Assembly (NCBI GenBank): GCA_032622095.1 | Contig: CP136069.1 | Location: 6,402,036-6,466,035 of the forward strand | DNA from: Siphonodentalium dalli | Lineage: Eukaryota; Mollusca; Scaphopoda; Gadilida; Siphonodentaliidae | Length of the DNA stretch: 64,000 bases | Direction: 5' to 3' | Part shown: one piece after another, positions 1-13,252 of the stretch | Position numbering within the stretch: position 1 is the stretch's first letter | Layout: every line of letters starts with the position of its first letter | Notes under the pieces: generated by a model | Told to the model about the DNA's origin: nothing | Databases searched by the model: none | What the model saw: the letters and a program-made list of their open reading frames with translations, nothing else | Translations under genes and position numbers: made by a program

Positions 1-30
1 ACTGTTATACCCTAAATAAAATTATTGAAG

Positions 31-167
31 ATTGTAATTGTCTTTTTTAGCTAACATTAAATTAAATTAAATTAAATAAATTAAGTAAAATACAGTGAAA
101 TTATTTTTTTAATTATTTTTTATTACATTTTTGCGCACATTGGCATCTCTCTGAGTGCATTCTAGTT
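31..167. repeat. Dispersed repeat, copy also at 30396-30524
   Basis: The AT-rich stretch ending GCATCTCTCTGAGTGCATTC is repeated nearly base for base at 30396-30524, including the ATTAAATTAAATTAAATAAA run and TACATTTTTGCGCAC. It may be the shared end of a transposable element; no termini are recognisable. Confidence 0.8.
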
Positions 168-199
168 ATTATGGTGGTGAGACGACGGCGCTATGGTGA

Positions 200-690
200 T
201 GATGATAAGGAAGCGGAGGATGAGTACTTTGCTGATGATGATGGTGGTGGTGATGATGATGATGATGATGATGATAATGATGATGATGATTTTATTATGG
301 TGGTGCTGAACATGCTCTGATACTCATCAGTCATCAGTATGACAAGCTGACTGGTACTCTTTTAACGCATGAGTGATGCGAAGCCGACAATTACTCGTCG
401 CTCAAAGCGGCCAAGCCACTGCTATGTGGAGACTCAATGACCGGCGACGCTCTGCGAACCCATATCGATGTGTTTATACAGCGAATACAAGTCCGACACG
501 CTGAACACTATATCACGGAGCTCCGATGATGACGATGTTGATGATGATGAGGATGATGATGATTTGACTATTATGGAAGTGAGACGCCGACGCGATGATG
601 ATGATGATGATGATGGTGATTTGACTATTATGGCGGTGGAACGGCGACGCGGTGATGATGATGAGGATAATGATGAAAGTCATATTGGAC
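200..690. repeat. GAT-rich microsatellite and minisatellite
   Basis: GATGATGAT runs at about 200-290, 525-565, 592-620 and 650-680 alternate with a short motif (GACTATTATGG, then GACGCCGACGCG or a variant). Frames through it give poly-aspartate and should not be taken as a protein. Confidence 0.85.
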
Positions 691-1053
691 TCGAATCTAG
701 TCCAATAGACCATTTTACAGATAACCATTTTGACTGTTGCATGCCGGGACAGAAAGTATCCAAACAAAGCCATGTGCTTTACGGAGGCATGCATTTACTA
801 TGGGAGATTTAGAGTGGGTCTACTAAACTAATTATAAATTTGTCATCTTTTATAGTTTTTGCGTGAAATTTTAAACATATATCAGGGACATATACCCCTT
901 CTAGACTGTTCAAAAACATTTTCAGTTGCTCATCTTATTTTTATTGATTTTATGCGACGAAATAGTCCGAAAATTAAGAAAATTGCTATAATAAAAGTTA
1001 TTGGGACTCCGAACATCATTTGGATAAACATACCGCAGATGGATAATACAAAT

Positions 1054-1255
1054 TGCATTATACAATGTTGTGTACAGTATATGTGTTTTCTTGTATACTC
1101 GTCCAGGTAGTGGTGAAAAGTCAGTATGACTTTTCATCACAACCTGCACTCGCACTGTCGCACAAGGAAAACACATACCGTACACAACATTATACAAGAA
1201 AACCATAGTCAGAAATGGTAACGCCACCAAGATCATATTATTAGCCATAAATATA
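1054..1255. repeat. Inverted repeat with dispersed right flank
   Basis: Arms at about 1060-1092 and 1166-1195 (around GTGTACAGTATATGTGTTTTC and its inverse) are imperfectly complementary. The right flank, GAAAACCATAGTCAGAAATG onward (1198-1250), recurs at 26558-26625, and its inverse is partly seen near 23085-23115. Confidence 0.65.
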
Positions 1256-1339
1256 AATTATAATATAATTATAATATAAAATATTATTCATTAGTTAGCG
1301 CTAATATAGACGCTAACTAATGACTTGTTAAATAACATC

Positions 1340-2338
1340 TAATAAATATTCATCTTATTCACAACTTTAAGGAGTCCTTCTGGCACACGAGAATATTTAT
1401 CGTCGTTTGATTTGCACCAAGTGAACTCGGCGCATATATAATTGATAGAACAGACCTCTATTGTGATGATCGTGTCGTTATTTGTTTAAGATACGTATCA
1501 ATTGACATATACGCACCCGTTCCATCATTAAAATATATATATATATCGCCCATTTTAGGGGACCTCCGCGAATTCGGGGACTTCCGCAAAGTGATCTCCA
1601 CAAATCGGGACCTACTGCAAATCGTCGCACCCAATGCAATTTGACATGCGTTTTAACGAGGTGAGCTTTAATTAAACGAAAGAAGCATTCTACATAAACT
1701 ATTTGTCATGGACTCAGCCAGTGTGCCATATATATGTGTCAATTAAGGTCGCTTTGCGTGGTAAAAGTGAAAAGTGAAAGTGGAAAATGCTATTGAAAAT
1801 GAAAGTAGCCTACAATTTTGGGATTTCCGCGGCAGATTGCAGTGAATCTATACTATTGGAAGTGAATGTACAATTCCTGGAATTCTATCAGATATCGCGA
1901 CTCTGCTCGTTTTCATGATCATAGGTTATATAGGGCCTATATGACCACGAAAACGAGTCCTGTCCTGTCCTGACTCTATCGGTATGTTTGAGTTATATTT
2001 TCAAGAACATATTATTTACGGTGCCGTTAACTTTACAATTTCAGAATTTACGTGATTCTATCGGTACGATTGAGCAAGGTACAAAAACCTATTCTCCCAC
2101 AATGTATTCGCTCACTGCTCCATAGATTATAAAAAACTGAAAAACAGCTTACACCACCTTGTGGCGTAATAATAACTTTATATAATACAATGGTATAATA
2201 TAGATCCGATTTATGAGGGCATACCACCCCTTACCCCTGGAATCCGGATTTAAAAGGGAACTGTACTCAAATGGTAGTTTTCAAGCAAATGTATCAAATA
2301 AATTTTATAGTATATGCATAGTGGTCCCAGATACACAT
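1340..2338. other. AT-rich stretch without recognisable features
   Basis: There are scattered short AT runs (ATATATATATAT near 1535) and no sustained open frame, splice-bounded coding homology or clear repeat family that I could recognise. Confidence 0.5.
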
Positions 2339-2728
2339 TTAACCCTTTACCCAACAAACCGGCCAAAACCGGCCAAATAAAGCTTCAACAGCCTAAAATA
2401 TCTTCGGTCTGTCTCAATAGAACCATACAAATATGGATATCATTGGAACCGGCTCCTTGACCACATTGTGATAGTTACAGTTATGCCCTGTGCCAATGCA
2501 TTCTCTTATATATGCGAGTCGACCATAGGTCGCCTCGCATATATAAGAGAATGCATTGGCCTAAACAAATCTTTTTTTTACCATTTTTTCTTACATTCTT
2601 TAACAATTTTATAATTTTTAATGTGTTAAGCCAATGCATTCTCTTATATATGCGAGGCGACCTATGGTCGACTCGAATATATAAGAGAATGCATTGGCAC
2701 AGGGCCCTTCTGTTGGGTAAAGGGTTAA
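2339..2728. mobile_element. TTAA-flanked hairpin MITE (family A)
   Basis: Ends are TTAACCCTTTACCCAACA and its exact inverse TGTTGGGTAAAGGGTTAA. The TTAA target with CCC-starting termini resembles piggyBac-type elements (established pattern; assignment is inference). Inside are two 69-bp palindromes, each built from an arm GCCAATGCATTCTCTTATAT plus ATGCGAG, separated by an AT-rich spacer. No coding capacity. Confidence 0.85.
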
Positions 2729-3562
2729 GTTACGTTGTATAGTCATCAGTGAGTGGCTTGAGTTCACGCCCCGTACGCAATGGTAATTAGAGAGATAAGT
2801 GATAGTAAGTTCACTATATCTAATATATCTTACATATAGTTTCCATGGTAATTAGCGGTCTGATACCTGACTCTTGCGTGTCGAAGATCGAGGTCATCTC
2901 TATATATCACTACCCGAATCACCAATGGAATAAAGGACACAATTGTGAACTACGTGCGTCACGTGACCTCAACCTAGACAATGTGTCGCTAAGCTTGAAT
3001 CAATATGAATGCTGCTCATACAATATGTTTTCAGGGACATTCATTTGATACAGGAGTCACATGTACCATTCATGATAAAAAATTCGGTCGGTGTTTAGTT
3101 ATACGGTGCATGTAAAACATGTAAAAAAAAACTTCCATAAATGAAATGGAAACAATGTTCCAAAGATGATAAGCCAACAGTGGCATCAATTAAATGGCAC
3201 TTTCGGGTTAAACGACTTCAACAATGCATGCAACTGAATGGTGATGAATAGTATGCCCCAGCAAGCCGCACCTGACGTCAAAGCAGAAGGACACGACCAA
3301 ATAAGCAGTGCGGGTGACGTATATCGAAACTTATTACAAACAAGTCGATTTTATCAACAACTCAATTCACGAAGCGCCGATCGAGGTTCATTTGCCAACA
3401 TCGTGGTGCGCACCACATATTCAATAATAAACGGCGCGGCTGTGCCAAGTTAAATGAATATATAGTTTATTAGTTTATAAAACTGTTCTGTCCATAACTC
3501 TAGGGGTGGCGTTAGGTTCCGAGCTGGTGTGTGTTAGCTAGGTACTGCTGATGTAATCCTAG

Positions 3563-3735
3563 GACTGCTTGTTACGGCGTCCTGAGACTTCCTGCTACGG
3601 CGTCCTAAGACTGCTTGTTGCGACGTCCTAAGACTGTTTGTATCGACGTTCTTAGACTGCCGGTTACGGCGTCCTTAGACTGCTTGTTACGGCTTCCTTA
3701 GAATGCTTGTTACGGCGTCCTAAGCCTGCGTACAT
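3563..3735. repeat. Imperfect 23-bp minisatellite, about 7 copies
   Basis: The unit is approximately GACTGCTTGTTACGGCGTCC plus TTA, with several substitutions between copies. Confidence 0.8.
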
Positions 3736-3931
3736 TTCTCAATGACTGTGTCCAATATATATTGGGATCCCCTTTTATGGGGCGGTGCTTGTTTTATTCC
3801 GGACATTTACTACAGTGGCCTGTGGTTAAATCTGCTTACCGGCGTGAGGTGTGGTAATTGCAGGTGACCACCATTACATAGGTATGCAGCAACCTCTAAT
3901 TTCTGGCTTCTGCAGGTTTTGTATCCGGACA

Positions 3932-4331
3932 TTAACCCTTTACCCAACAAACCGGCCAAAACCGGCCAAATAAAGCTTCAACAGCCTAAAATATCTTCGG
4001 TCTGTCTCAATAGAACCATACAAATATGGATATCATTGGAACCGGCTCCTTGACCACATTGTGATAGTTACAGTTATGCCCTGTGCCAATGCATTCTCTT
4101 ATATATGCGAGTCGACCATAGGTCGCCTCGCATATATAAGAGAATGCATTGGCCTAAAAAAAATCTTTTTTTAACACTTTTTACCATTTTTTCTTACATT
4201 CTTTAACAATTTTATAATTTTTAATGTGTTAAGCCAATGCATTCTCTTCTATATGCGAGGCGACCTATGGTCGACTCGCATATATAAGAGAATGCATTGG
4301 CACAGGGTCCTTCTGTTGGGTAAAGGGTTAA
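3932..4331. mobile_element. TTAA-flanked hairpin MITE (family A)
   Basis: Nearly identical to the element at 2339-2728, including the internal sequence from CGGCCAAAACCGGCCAAATA to GTTATGCCCTGTG. The two copies share the same orientation of their paired hairpins. High identity implies recent activity. Confidence 0.85.
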
Positions 4332-5057
4332 CCACAGTATAGCCTGTGCCTAAATATGCTTACCGGCGTGTGACGTAATAATTGCAGGTGCCATATTTAC
4401 ATTGGAATACCGCAACTGTTAATTGCTGGCATCTGTGGCTTGGTAAACTAGTACGTATAGGTATAAATTCCTTGTCATCATCGGCCTGGGGCGGAATGTG
4501 TGCTTCGCCGTGAAATTGCATATGATTGTTTTTTTCTTCCGAATTGCCTATGTTGCGTGTATGTTGCGTGCTTCTAGGTTCCTGTATTGACATACTATGA
4601 TAGCTTCTAGGGCCCTGTATTTGTACACGGTATCGGGGCATATATCGCGGCCCATCTATAAAATATAAAAGCCGAAACTCGCATGTCGCCCGTGCGCGCC
4701 AGAACGTTTTTCATCTTTTCTGGAATAACTGTTTTCGGTGGCGTTGCACTGTTTTTTTCTTCTCCACACTGCACAGCCCGGAGTGACAAATTGTTCCTGT
4801 TAGCACATTAAACACAGCGACAGAAAGAAACTCGACTTTTTGGACGATGTCCACGTAAACCACATAAATTGTATTGAGGTTAATTATATCCCCGATTATA
4901 GGGATTAAGGATGAGTGAATAAGGACCATTGAGCAGAATGAGAATCAATTATTTAACAGATTTATTCGTCATTGAAATGCATGCATCCCTATACATGGAT
5001 ATTGAGGACACATTGACAGCGCTCAGCTAGTAAGCCTGAATATGTCATTGTCGCATG

Positions 5058-6628
5058 GTTTCGAGCAAAAAGACACCCATGATCTCTCAAACGGGCAAAA
5101 AGACACAGGATGTCCCAAACAAGCAAAATGACACCCAGGATATCAAAGTCACTAAACAACAATAATTTTGTTTAGTCGTCTGCTATTAATATTGGCCCAA
5201 TTATCAAGGATATGGACAGGGATGTGGCTAGAGGGGGTGTGGTGTGTCTCACCCCCCCCCCCCCCCAGCAGAGAGCTATATTTTCAATAGTTGGAAATTT
5301 CATACCTGCCACAACGAAATTTCACACCAACAATAGGTTGAAAATGTTCTTGTAGTTTGATTATAAAACAATTTATTGGGGGGAATTTATTGTTTTTCGA
5401 CCAATATTTGCATATGTTCCTATTTTTTGTCAAAATTGTCAAAATTTGACAGAAATGGACATCAGTTGGAAATTTTCCAACCTTAGGGGGGGGGGGTGAC
5501 AGGTGGAAATTTCCAACACTTGGAAAGCTTGTGTCCTGGTCCATCCCCCGTGGCCAGTCAAAAACTGCTAGTTAATTTAAGAAAACAATATTGTCATACA
5601 ATTGGTCAACATTGTCATTGGAATTGTCATCAGTTGGAAATTTTCCAACCTAAGTGGGGGTGTAGGGTTTGAAATTTCCAACAGTAGGAAGGCTTGAGGC
5701 TAGTCTAGATGTTAGGATTTTGCGATTTTCTTGTTCAGATTTCAAAATTTTCGCACACCGGGCCGAACCATGGTCGGCCCGGTGTGTCATTGCCCCATCC
5801 ACATGGCCAATACAAAACTGCTAATTAGTTTAGCAAAACAATATTTTACTACATTTGGTCAAACTTGTAGACATAAATGGTCATCAGTTTAAGAATTTTC
5901 CAACCTGAGGGGGAGCATGAGGTTTGAAATTTCCAACACTAGGAAAGCTTCAGTTGAGGCCAGTCTAGATGCTAGGATTTGCGATTTTCTTGTATATATA
6001 TAGTTTTCAAAATTTTCTCACACCGGGCCAAACAACCATGGTCGGCCTGGTGTTCCCTGGTCTGTTGTCGGTAGCTGTGTGCATTTGTCTGGAATTAGAT
6101 CCCTAGTTGTTTTTTTTTAAGGCAATTTTCAGGTTAAAATATCTTAATGTTCTCATACTGGGTAAATAGAAGCATAGCTTATGAATATATAGGAAATTAG
6201 GCCTGAGCATGAGGTACAAGGGGGGGGGGGGGTGCAAATGGAATTATGCAAAAAGTTGTGTTGGTGCGATTCCGACTCAAGGGGGGAGGGGGTGCAAATG
6301 GAATTATGCAAAAAGTTGTGTTGGTGTGATTCCGACTCACAAGGGGGGGGGGGGTGCAGTTGGAAATTCCCAAGGTGGACACCCCCAGCGAAGACCCTCT
6401 AGCCACATCCCTGGATATGGAACTGCGCTGCCAGTCAGACTCAAAGCCCATTTAAATTTCGTTGATATTTCACTCCGATCACAAACAAATAATTATAATA
6501 GCAGACGACTAAACAAAATTACTGTTGTTTGGTGAGACTTTGAGATCCTGGTTTCATTTTGTTGTTTGGGACACCCTGGGTGTCTTTTTGCCTGTTTGAT
6601 AGATTCTGGGTGTCTTTTTGCTCGAAAC
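5058..6628. mobile_element. 1.57-kb element with about 135-bp inverted ends
   Basis: The left end (GTTTCGAGCAAAAAGACACC onward to TTTAGTCGTCTGCTATTA, 5058-5188) is matched in inverse at 6490-6628. The interior has a 251-bp direct duplication (around 5552 and 5803), repeated TTGGAAATTTTCCAACC blocks and poly-C/poly-G runs (5250, 5487, 6221, 6343). No transposase frame is visible, so it is non-autonomous; the superfamily is unknown. Confidence 0.75.
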
Positions 6629-6629
6629 T

Positions 6630-7650
6630 AGACCTATTAAGCGCTAGTAAGGTGCATAGTACATCATAGGCCAACATAAGAAGTCCAGCATTTGTGAAAC
6701 GGTAGAGGGGTAATGTCGCAAAAGCTAGACTCTACCTTCACCTCAGAATTTGCAGTCACGTTATATTCAAATAATTAACGGGTCTTTTTCGGGTGGTTTC
6801 TAGAACACCAAAGTGGGTGGAACATCTTGATATATAAGTCAAATTGCACATGCGGGTGGAATGGAGTCGATTTGAGATTATAGATGCACGCCCTACGAGT
6901 ATACCATTTATTGAGGTCAAGGACGAGTATAGCTCTTGCGATATTACCCCGCTACCTTGTGAAACCGGATTCGAATCCACGCACAGGAGGCAACTCAATT
7001 CGTGTTGTATCTGAGCAAGTTTGTCAGTTGCTGTCCATGCGAGCGAAAATCCTAACAATTCAGGGTGAATTCCCAGTTGTTTTCTTTAGACTCTGCAACG
7101 CGTAGCATGTTCGAGAGTCCAAATTTAATTAGAACTGGGTGAATATGTACCTGACCAAATATACCGGCTGACATTTGTCTGTCAGCTAACAGGTAATTAT
7201 TCGAACCGTTTACACCAACCTATATCATCGAGGTGACCCACTGTTGCTGACACTCTGTGCTCCACACGTGCATGTAATCTGGCGCACCAACACTCAACAT
7301 GCATGCACCGTTTAAACGTGTAAACCCGTATTGATATATGACCAATTAGTATGTGTGGTCTGCCAAAATTGCTCTACTGTGGTATGGGGTACTCAATTTG
7401 CATATTCATTTTAGTCTATTTACATGCAAGCCTTGAAATAGGGTGTCTGTCATTTGCAGAAGGTGTAAACCACGTGATTCCACACCGTGACAATGTGCAT
7501 CACGAATCAACAATCGGTGTCACGATCAGTGCTCTGAGAACGATGCCAGAAGCAAAATATCTCAGACAAAATTTGAAAAATACGTACTGGGCGAATTTCG
7601 TATCTCCGCTCCTCTCGTAATGTCATGACCCTTGGTTGACACTACGCTTG
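6630..7650. other. Unassigned stretch with a short C-family fragment
   Basis: No convincing gene. Positions 7423-7462 (CAAGCCTTGAAATAGGGTGT then CTGTCATTTGCAGAA) match the left end of the C-family repeat element found at 15374 and elsewhere. Confidence 0.5.
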
Positions 7651-10600
7651 GTTCCCTGAGCTAATGATTATAGTCCCTGAGCTAATGATTATAGTTCCCT
7701 CAGTTAATGCTTATAGTTCCCTGAGCTAATGATTATAGTTCACCGAGCTAATGATTATAGTTCCCTGGGTTAATGATTATAGTTCCCTGAGCTAATGATT
7801 ATAGTTCCCTGAGCTAATGATAGTTTCCTGAGCTAATGATTATAATTCCCTGAGTTAATGATTATAGTTCCCTGAGCTAATGATTATAGTTCCCTGAGCT
7901 AATGATTATAGTTCTCTGAGTTAATGATTATAGTTCCCCGAGCTAATGATTATAGTTCCCTGAGATAATAATGATTATAGTTCCCTGAGATAATGAATAT
8001 AGTTCCCTGAGATAATGATTATAGTACCCTGAGCTAATGATTATAGTTCCCTGAGCTAATGATTATAGTTCCCTGAGCTAATGATTATAGTTCCCTGATC
8101 TAATGATTATAGTTCCCTGATCTAATGATTATAGTTCCCTGAGTTAATGATTATAGTCCCCTGAGCTAATGATTATAGTTCCCTGAGCTAATGATTATAT
8201 TTATCTGAGATAATGATTATAGTTTCCTGAGCTAATGATTATAGTTCCCTGAGCTAATGATTATAGTTCCCTGAGCTAATGATTATATTTATCTGAGATA
8301 ATGATTATAGTTTCCTGAGCTAATGATTCTAGTTTCCTGAGATAATGATTATAGTTCCCTGTGATAATGATTATAGTTCCCTGAGTTAATGATTATAGTT
8401 CCCTGAGTTAATGATTATAGTTCCCTGAGATAATGATTATAGTTCCCTGAGCTAATGATTATAGTTATCTGAGCTAATTATTATAGTTCCCTGAGTTAAT
8501 GATTATAGTTCCCTGAGCTAATGATTATAGTACCCTGGGTTAATGATTATAGTTCCCTGAGCTAATTATTATAGTTCCCTGAGCTAATGATTATAGTTCC
8601 CTGGGATAATGATTATAGTTCCCTGAGTTAAAGATTATAGTTCCCTGGGTTAATGCTTATAATTCCCTGAGCTATTGATTATAGTTCCCTGAGCTATTGA
8701 TTATAGTTCCCTGAGCTAATGATTATAGTTCCCTGAGTTAATGATTATAGTTCCCTGGGTTAATGATTATAGTTCCCTGAGCTAATGATTATAGTTCCCT
8801 GAGCTAATGATTATAGTTCCCTGAGTTAATGATTATAGTTCCCTGAGCTAATGATTATAGTTCCCTGAGTTAATGATTATAGTTCCCTGAGTTAATGATT
8901 ATAGGTCCCTGAGTTAATGATTATAGTTCCCTGAGTTAATGATTATAGGTCCCTGAGCTAATGATTATAATTCCCTCAGTTAATGATTATAGTTCCCTGA
9001 GCTAATGATTATAGTTCCCTGAGATAATGATTATAGTTCCCTGAGTTAATGATTATAGGTCCCTGAGATAATGATTATAACTCCCTGAGCTAATGATTAT
9101 AGTTCCCTGAGCTAATGATTATAGGTCCCTGAGCTAATGATTATAGTTCTCTGAGATAATGATTATAGTTCCCTGAGCTAATGATTATAGTTCCCTGAGC
9201 TAATGAGTATAGTTCCCTGAGCTAATGATTATAGTTCCCTGAGCTAATGATTATAGTTCCCTGGGTTAATGCTTATAGTTCCCTGAGCTATTGATTATAG
9301 TTCCCTGAGTTAATGCTTATAGTTCCCTGAGTTAATGCTTATAGTTCCCTGAGTTAATGATTATAGTTCCCTGAGCTAATGATTATAGTTATCTGAGCTA
9401 ATGATCATAGTTCCCTGAGCTAATGATTATAGTTCCCTGAGATAATGATTATAGTCCCCTGGGTTAATGATTATAGTTACCTGAGCTAATGATTATAGTT
9501 CCATGAGCTAATGATTATAGTTCCCTGAGCTAATGATTATAGTTCCCTGAGTTAATGCTTATAATTCCCTGAGCTATTGATTATAGTTACCTGAGCTAAT
9601 GATTATAGTTCCCTGAGCTAATTATTATAGTTCCCTGAGATAATGATTATAGTTCCCTGAGCTAATGATTATAGTTATCTGAGCTAATTATTATAGTTCC
9701 CTGAGTTAATGATTATAGTTCCCTGAGCTAATGATTATAGTACCCTGGGTTAATGATTATAGTTCCCTGAGCTAATGATTATAGTTCCCTGAGCTAATGA
9801 TTATAGTTCCCTGAGCTAATGATTATAGTTCCCTGGGTTAATGATTATAGTTCCCTGAGATAATGATTATAGTTCCCTGGGCTAATGAGTATAGTTCCCT
9901 GGGATAATGATTATAGTTCCATGAGCTAATGATTATAGTTCCCTGAGTTAATGATTATAGTTCCCTGGGCTAATGAGTATAGTTCCCTGAGATAATGATT
10001 ATAGTTCCCTGGGCTAATGAGTATAGTTCCCTGGGATAATGATTATAGTTCCCTGAGTTAATGATTATAGTTCCCTGGGTTAATGCTTATAATTCCCTGA
10101 GCTATTGATTATAGTTCCCTGAGCTATTGATTATAGTTCCCTGATCTAATGATTATAGTTCCCTGAGTTAATGATTATAGTTCCCTGAGTTAATGATTAT
10201 AGTTCCCTGAGCTAATGATTATAGTTCCCTGAGTTAATGATTATAGTTCCCTGGGTTAATGATTATAGTTCCCTGAGCTAATTATTATAGTTCCCTGAGA
10301 TAATGATTATAGTTTGCTGAGCTAATGATTATAGTTCCCTGAGCTAATGATTATAGTTCCCTGAGCTAATGATTATAGTTCCCTGAGTTAATGATTATAG
10401 TTTCCTGAGATAATGATTATAGTTCCCTGGGTTAATGATTATAGGTCCCTGAGCTAATGAGTATAGTTCCCTGAGCTAATGATTATAGTTCCCTGAGCTA
10501 ATGATTATAGTTCCCTGAGCTAATGATTATAGTTCCCTGAGTTAATGATTATAGTTCCCTGAGTTAATGATTATAGGTCCCTGAGCTAATGATTATAATT

Positions 10601-12710
10601 CCCTGAGCTAATGATTATAGTTCCCTGAGCTAATGATTATAGTTCCCTGAGATAATGATTATAGTTCCCTGAGTTAATGATTATAGGTCCCTGAGATAAT
10701 GATTATAATTCCCTGAGCTAGATTATAGGTCCATGAGCTAATGATTATAGTTCCCTGAGCTAATGATTATAGTTCCCTGAGCTAATGATTATAGTTCCCT
10801 GAGCTAATGATTATAGTTCCCTGAGCTAATGATTATAGGTCCCTGAGCTAATGATTATAATTCCCTGAGTTAATGATTATAGTTCCCTGAGCTAATGATT
10901 ATAGTTCCCTGAGATAATGATTATAGTTCCCTGAGCTAATGATTATAGTTCCCTGAGTTAATGATTATAGTTCCCTGAGTTAATGATTATAGGTCCCTGA
11001 GCTAATGATTATAATTCCCTGAGTTAATGATTATAGTTCCCTGAGCTAATGATTATAGTTCCCTGAGATAATGATTATAGTTCCCTGAGTTAATGATTAT
11101 AGGTCCCTGAGATAATGATTATAATTCCCTGAGCTAGTGATTATAGTTCCCTGAGCTAATGATTATAGGTCCCTGAGCTAATGATTATAGTTCCCTGAGC
11201 TAATGATTATAGTTCCCTGAGCTAATGATTATAGGTCCCTGAGCTAATGATTATAGTTCCCTGAGCTAATGATCATAGTTATCTGAGCTAATGATTATAG
11301 TTCCTGAGATGATGATTATAGTTCCCTGAGCTAATGAGTATAGTTCCCTGGGTTAATGATTATAGTTCCCTGAGCTAATGATTATAGTTCCCTGAGCTAA
11401 TGATTATAGTTCCCTGGGTTAATGATTATAGTTCCCTGAGCTAATGATTATAGTTCCCTGAGATAATGATTATAGTTCCCTGAGCTAATGATTATAGTTT
11501 TCTGAGCTAATGATCATAGTTATCTGAGTTAATGATTATAGTTCCCTGAGCTAATGATTATAGTTCCCTGAGCTAATTATAGTTCCCTGAGCTAATTATA
11601 GTTCACTGAGCTGATGATTATAGTTTCCTGAGCTAATGATTATAATTACCTGAGCTAATGATTATAATTCCCTGAGCTAATGATTATAGTTCCCTGAGCT
11701 AATGATTATAGTTCCATGAGCTAATCATTTTACATCCTGAGCTAATGATTATAATTACCTGAGCTAATGATTATAGTTCCCTGAGCTAATGATTATAGTT
11801 CCCTGATCTAATGATTGTAGTTCCCTGAACTAATGATTATAGTTCCCTGAGATAATGATTATAGTTCCCTGGGTTAATGATTATAGTTCCCTGAGCTAAT
11901 GATTATAGTTATCTGAGCTAATGATTATAGTTATCTGAGCTAATGATTATAGTTCCCTGAGATAATGGTTATTGCTCCATGAGCTAATCTTTTTACATCC
12001 TGAGCTAATGATTATAATTACCTGAGCTAATGATTATAGTTATCTGAGCTAATGATTATAGTTATCTGAGCTAATGATTATAGTTCCCTGAGCTAATGAT
12101 TATAGTTCCCTGAGCTAATGAGTATAGTCCCCTGAGTTAATGATTATAGTTCCCTGGGTTAATGATTATAGTTATCTGAGTTAATGATTATAGTTCCCTG
12201 AGCTAATGAGTATAGTTATCTGAGCTAATGATTATAGTTATCTGAGCTAATTATAGTTCACTGAGCTGATGATTATAGTTCCCTGAGCTAATGATTATAG
12301 TTATCTGAGCTAATGATTATAGTTATCTGAGCTAATGAGTATAGTTCCCTGAGTTAATGATTATAGTTCCCTGAGCTAATTATAGTTCACTGAGCTGATG
12401 ATTATAGTTCCCTGAGCTAATGATTATAATTACCTGAGCTAATGGTTATTGTTCCATGAGCTAATCATTTTACATCCTGAGCTAATGATTATAGTTATCT
12501 GAGTTATTGATTATAATTACCTGAGCTAATGGTTATTGTTCCGTGAGCTAATCATTTTACATCCTGAGCTAATGATTATAGATATCTGAGTTAGTGATTA
12601 TAATTACCTGAGCTAATGGTTATTGTTCCGTGAGCTAATCATTTTACATCCTGAGCTAATGATTATAGTTATGTGAACTAATCATTATAGTTCCTGAGCT
12701 GATTATTATT
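7651..12710. repeat. 5-kb tandem array of a 22-bp unit
   Basis: The unit is GTTCCCTGAGCTAATGATTA plus TA, roughly 230 copies. Common variants are GTTAATG and GATAATG for GCTAATG, and GGTCCC or TTATCT for TTCCCT. Near the right end the units form an 87-bp higher-order repeat (GGTTATTGTTCC at 12444, 12531 and 12618) that includes a diverged monomer ATCATTTTACATCC. Stops occur in the frames, so no long open frame results. Confidence 0.95.
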
Positions 12711-12889
12711 CAATACTTATGATTGGTATAAGAATTTTTTTTCTGTAATACAATATTCTATCTGTACATGGTTTGAACAGATGTCATGAGATGTGACTAA
12801 TTTACTGATTGTCAATGCTTACCATGCCTTTAAAGACATATTAAGGACTTGTTCGGTTCTTGAAACTGATACTTTAGTATTCAGGCCTT

Positions 12890-13140
12890 GTGCCATTAGT
12901 AGGAATGTAGCATTCTACTAACATCGTCGAAAATCTCAAGCAAATCGATCGTCTGATCTGCGAGCAATTGTAAATATTTACTTCTCGAAACGGGACGCAT
13001 CTATCTGCGATAAACTAAAAAATAATATTTCGCCACTGAAAGTCACTGCATTTAATTAAATGACCGTGTGTTTTGTCAATTTGGATATACTATTTGTAAA
13101 AAATAACTACTTAGATCAAGATTATCCCCATTTCTATTTG
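12890..13140 (+). repeat. Dispersed repeat R
   Basis: The sequence from GGAATGTAGCATTCTACTAA to ATTATCCCCATTTCTATT recurs at 63730-64000 in the same orientation and, inverted, at about 15160-15355. It includes the block CAATTTGGATATACTATTTG. No coding content. Confidence 0.8.
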
Positions 13141-13252
13141 ACACCCTATCGGGTTGTTTCACATCACTTTAAGAAATGCTACCAATATGCATTCAGCTGA
13201 CCCATTAATCATAATCATAGTCATTGGTAAATCGTAACGTATCCTTGAGAAA

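Noticed and set aside
468-812. Acidic poly-aspartate protein
   Set aside because: It is a GAT microsatellite translated. There is no flanking gene structure, and similar tracts just upstream are out of frame.
2512-2742. Recurring short peptide frames with CILLYMR and YKRMHWP, seen at many sites
   Set aside because: They are translations of the 69-bp hairpin in MITEs. Both strands give the same kind of peptide because the sequence is palindromic.
3238-3453. Candidate CTH first exon (71-codon frame starting MVMNSMPQQAAP)
   Set aside because: It lacks the expected ATQAIH and PPISLSTTF segments and has no family resemblance. It is probably chance.
6209-6535. 108-codon frame with GGGG and WNYAKSCVG repeats
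   Set aside because: It crosses poly-G tracts and a two-copy duplication inside an inverted-repeat element. No homology.
7651-12710. CRISPR-like array
   Set aside because: The repeats are head-to-tail with no unique spacers, and the genome is eukaryotic. The same applies to the 20-, 39-, 54- and 73-bp arrays.
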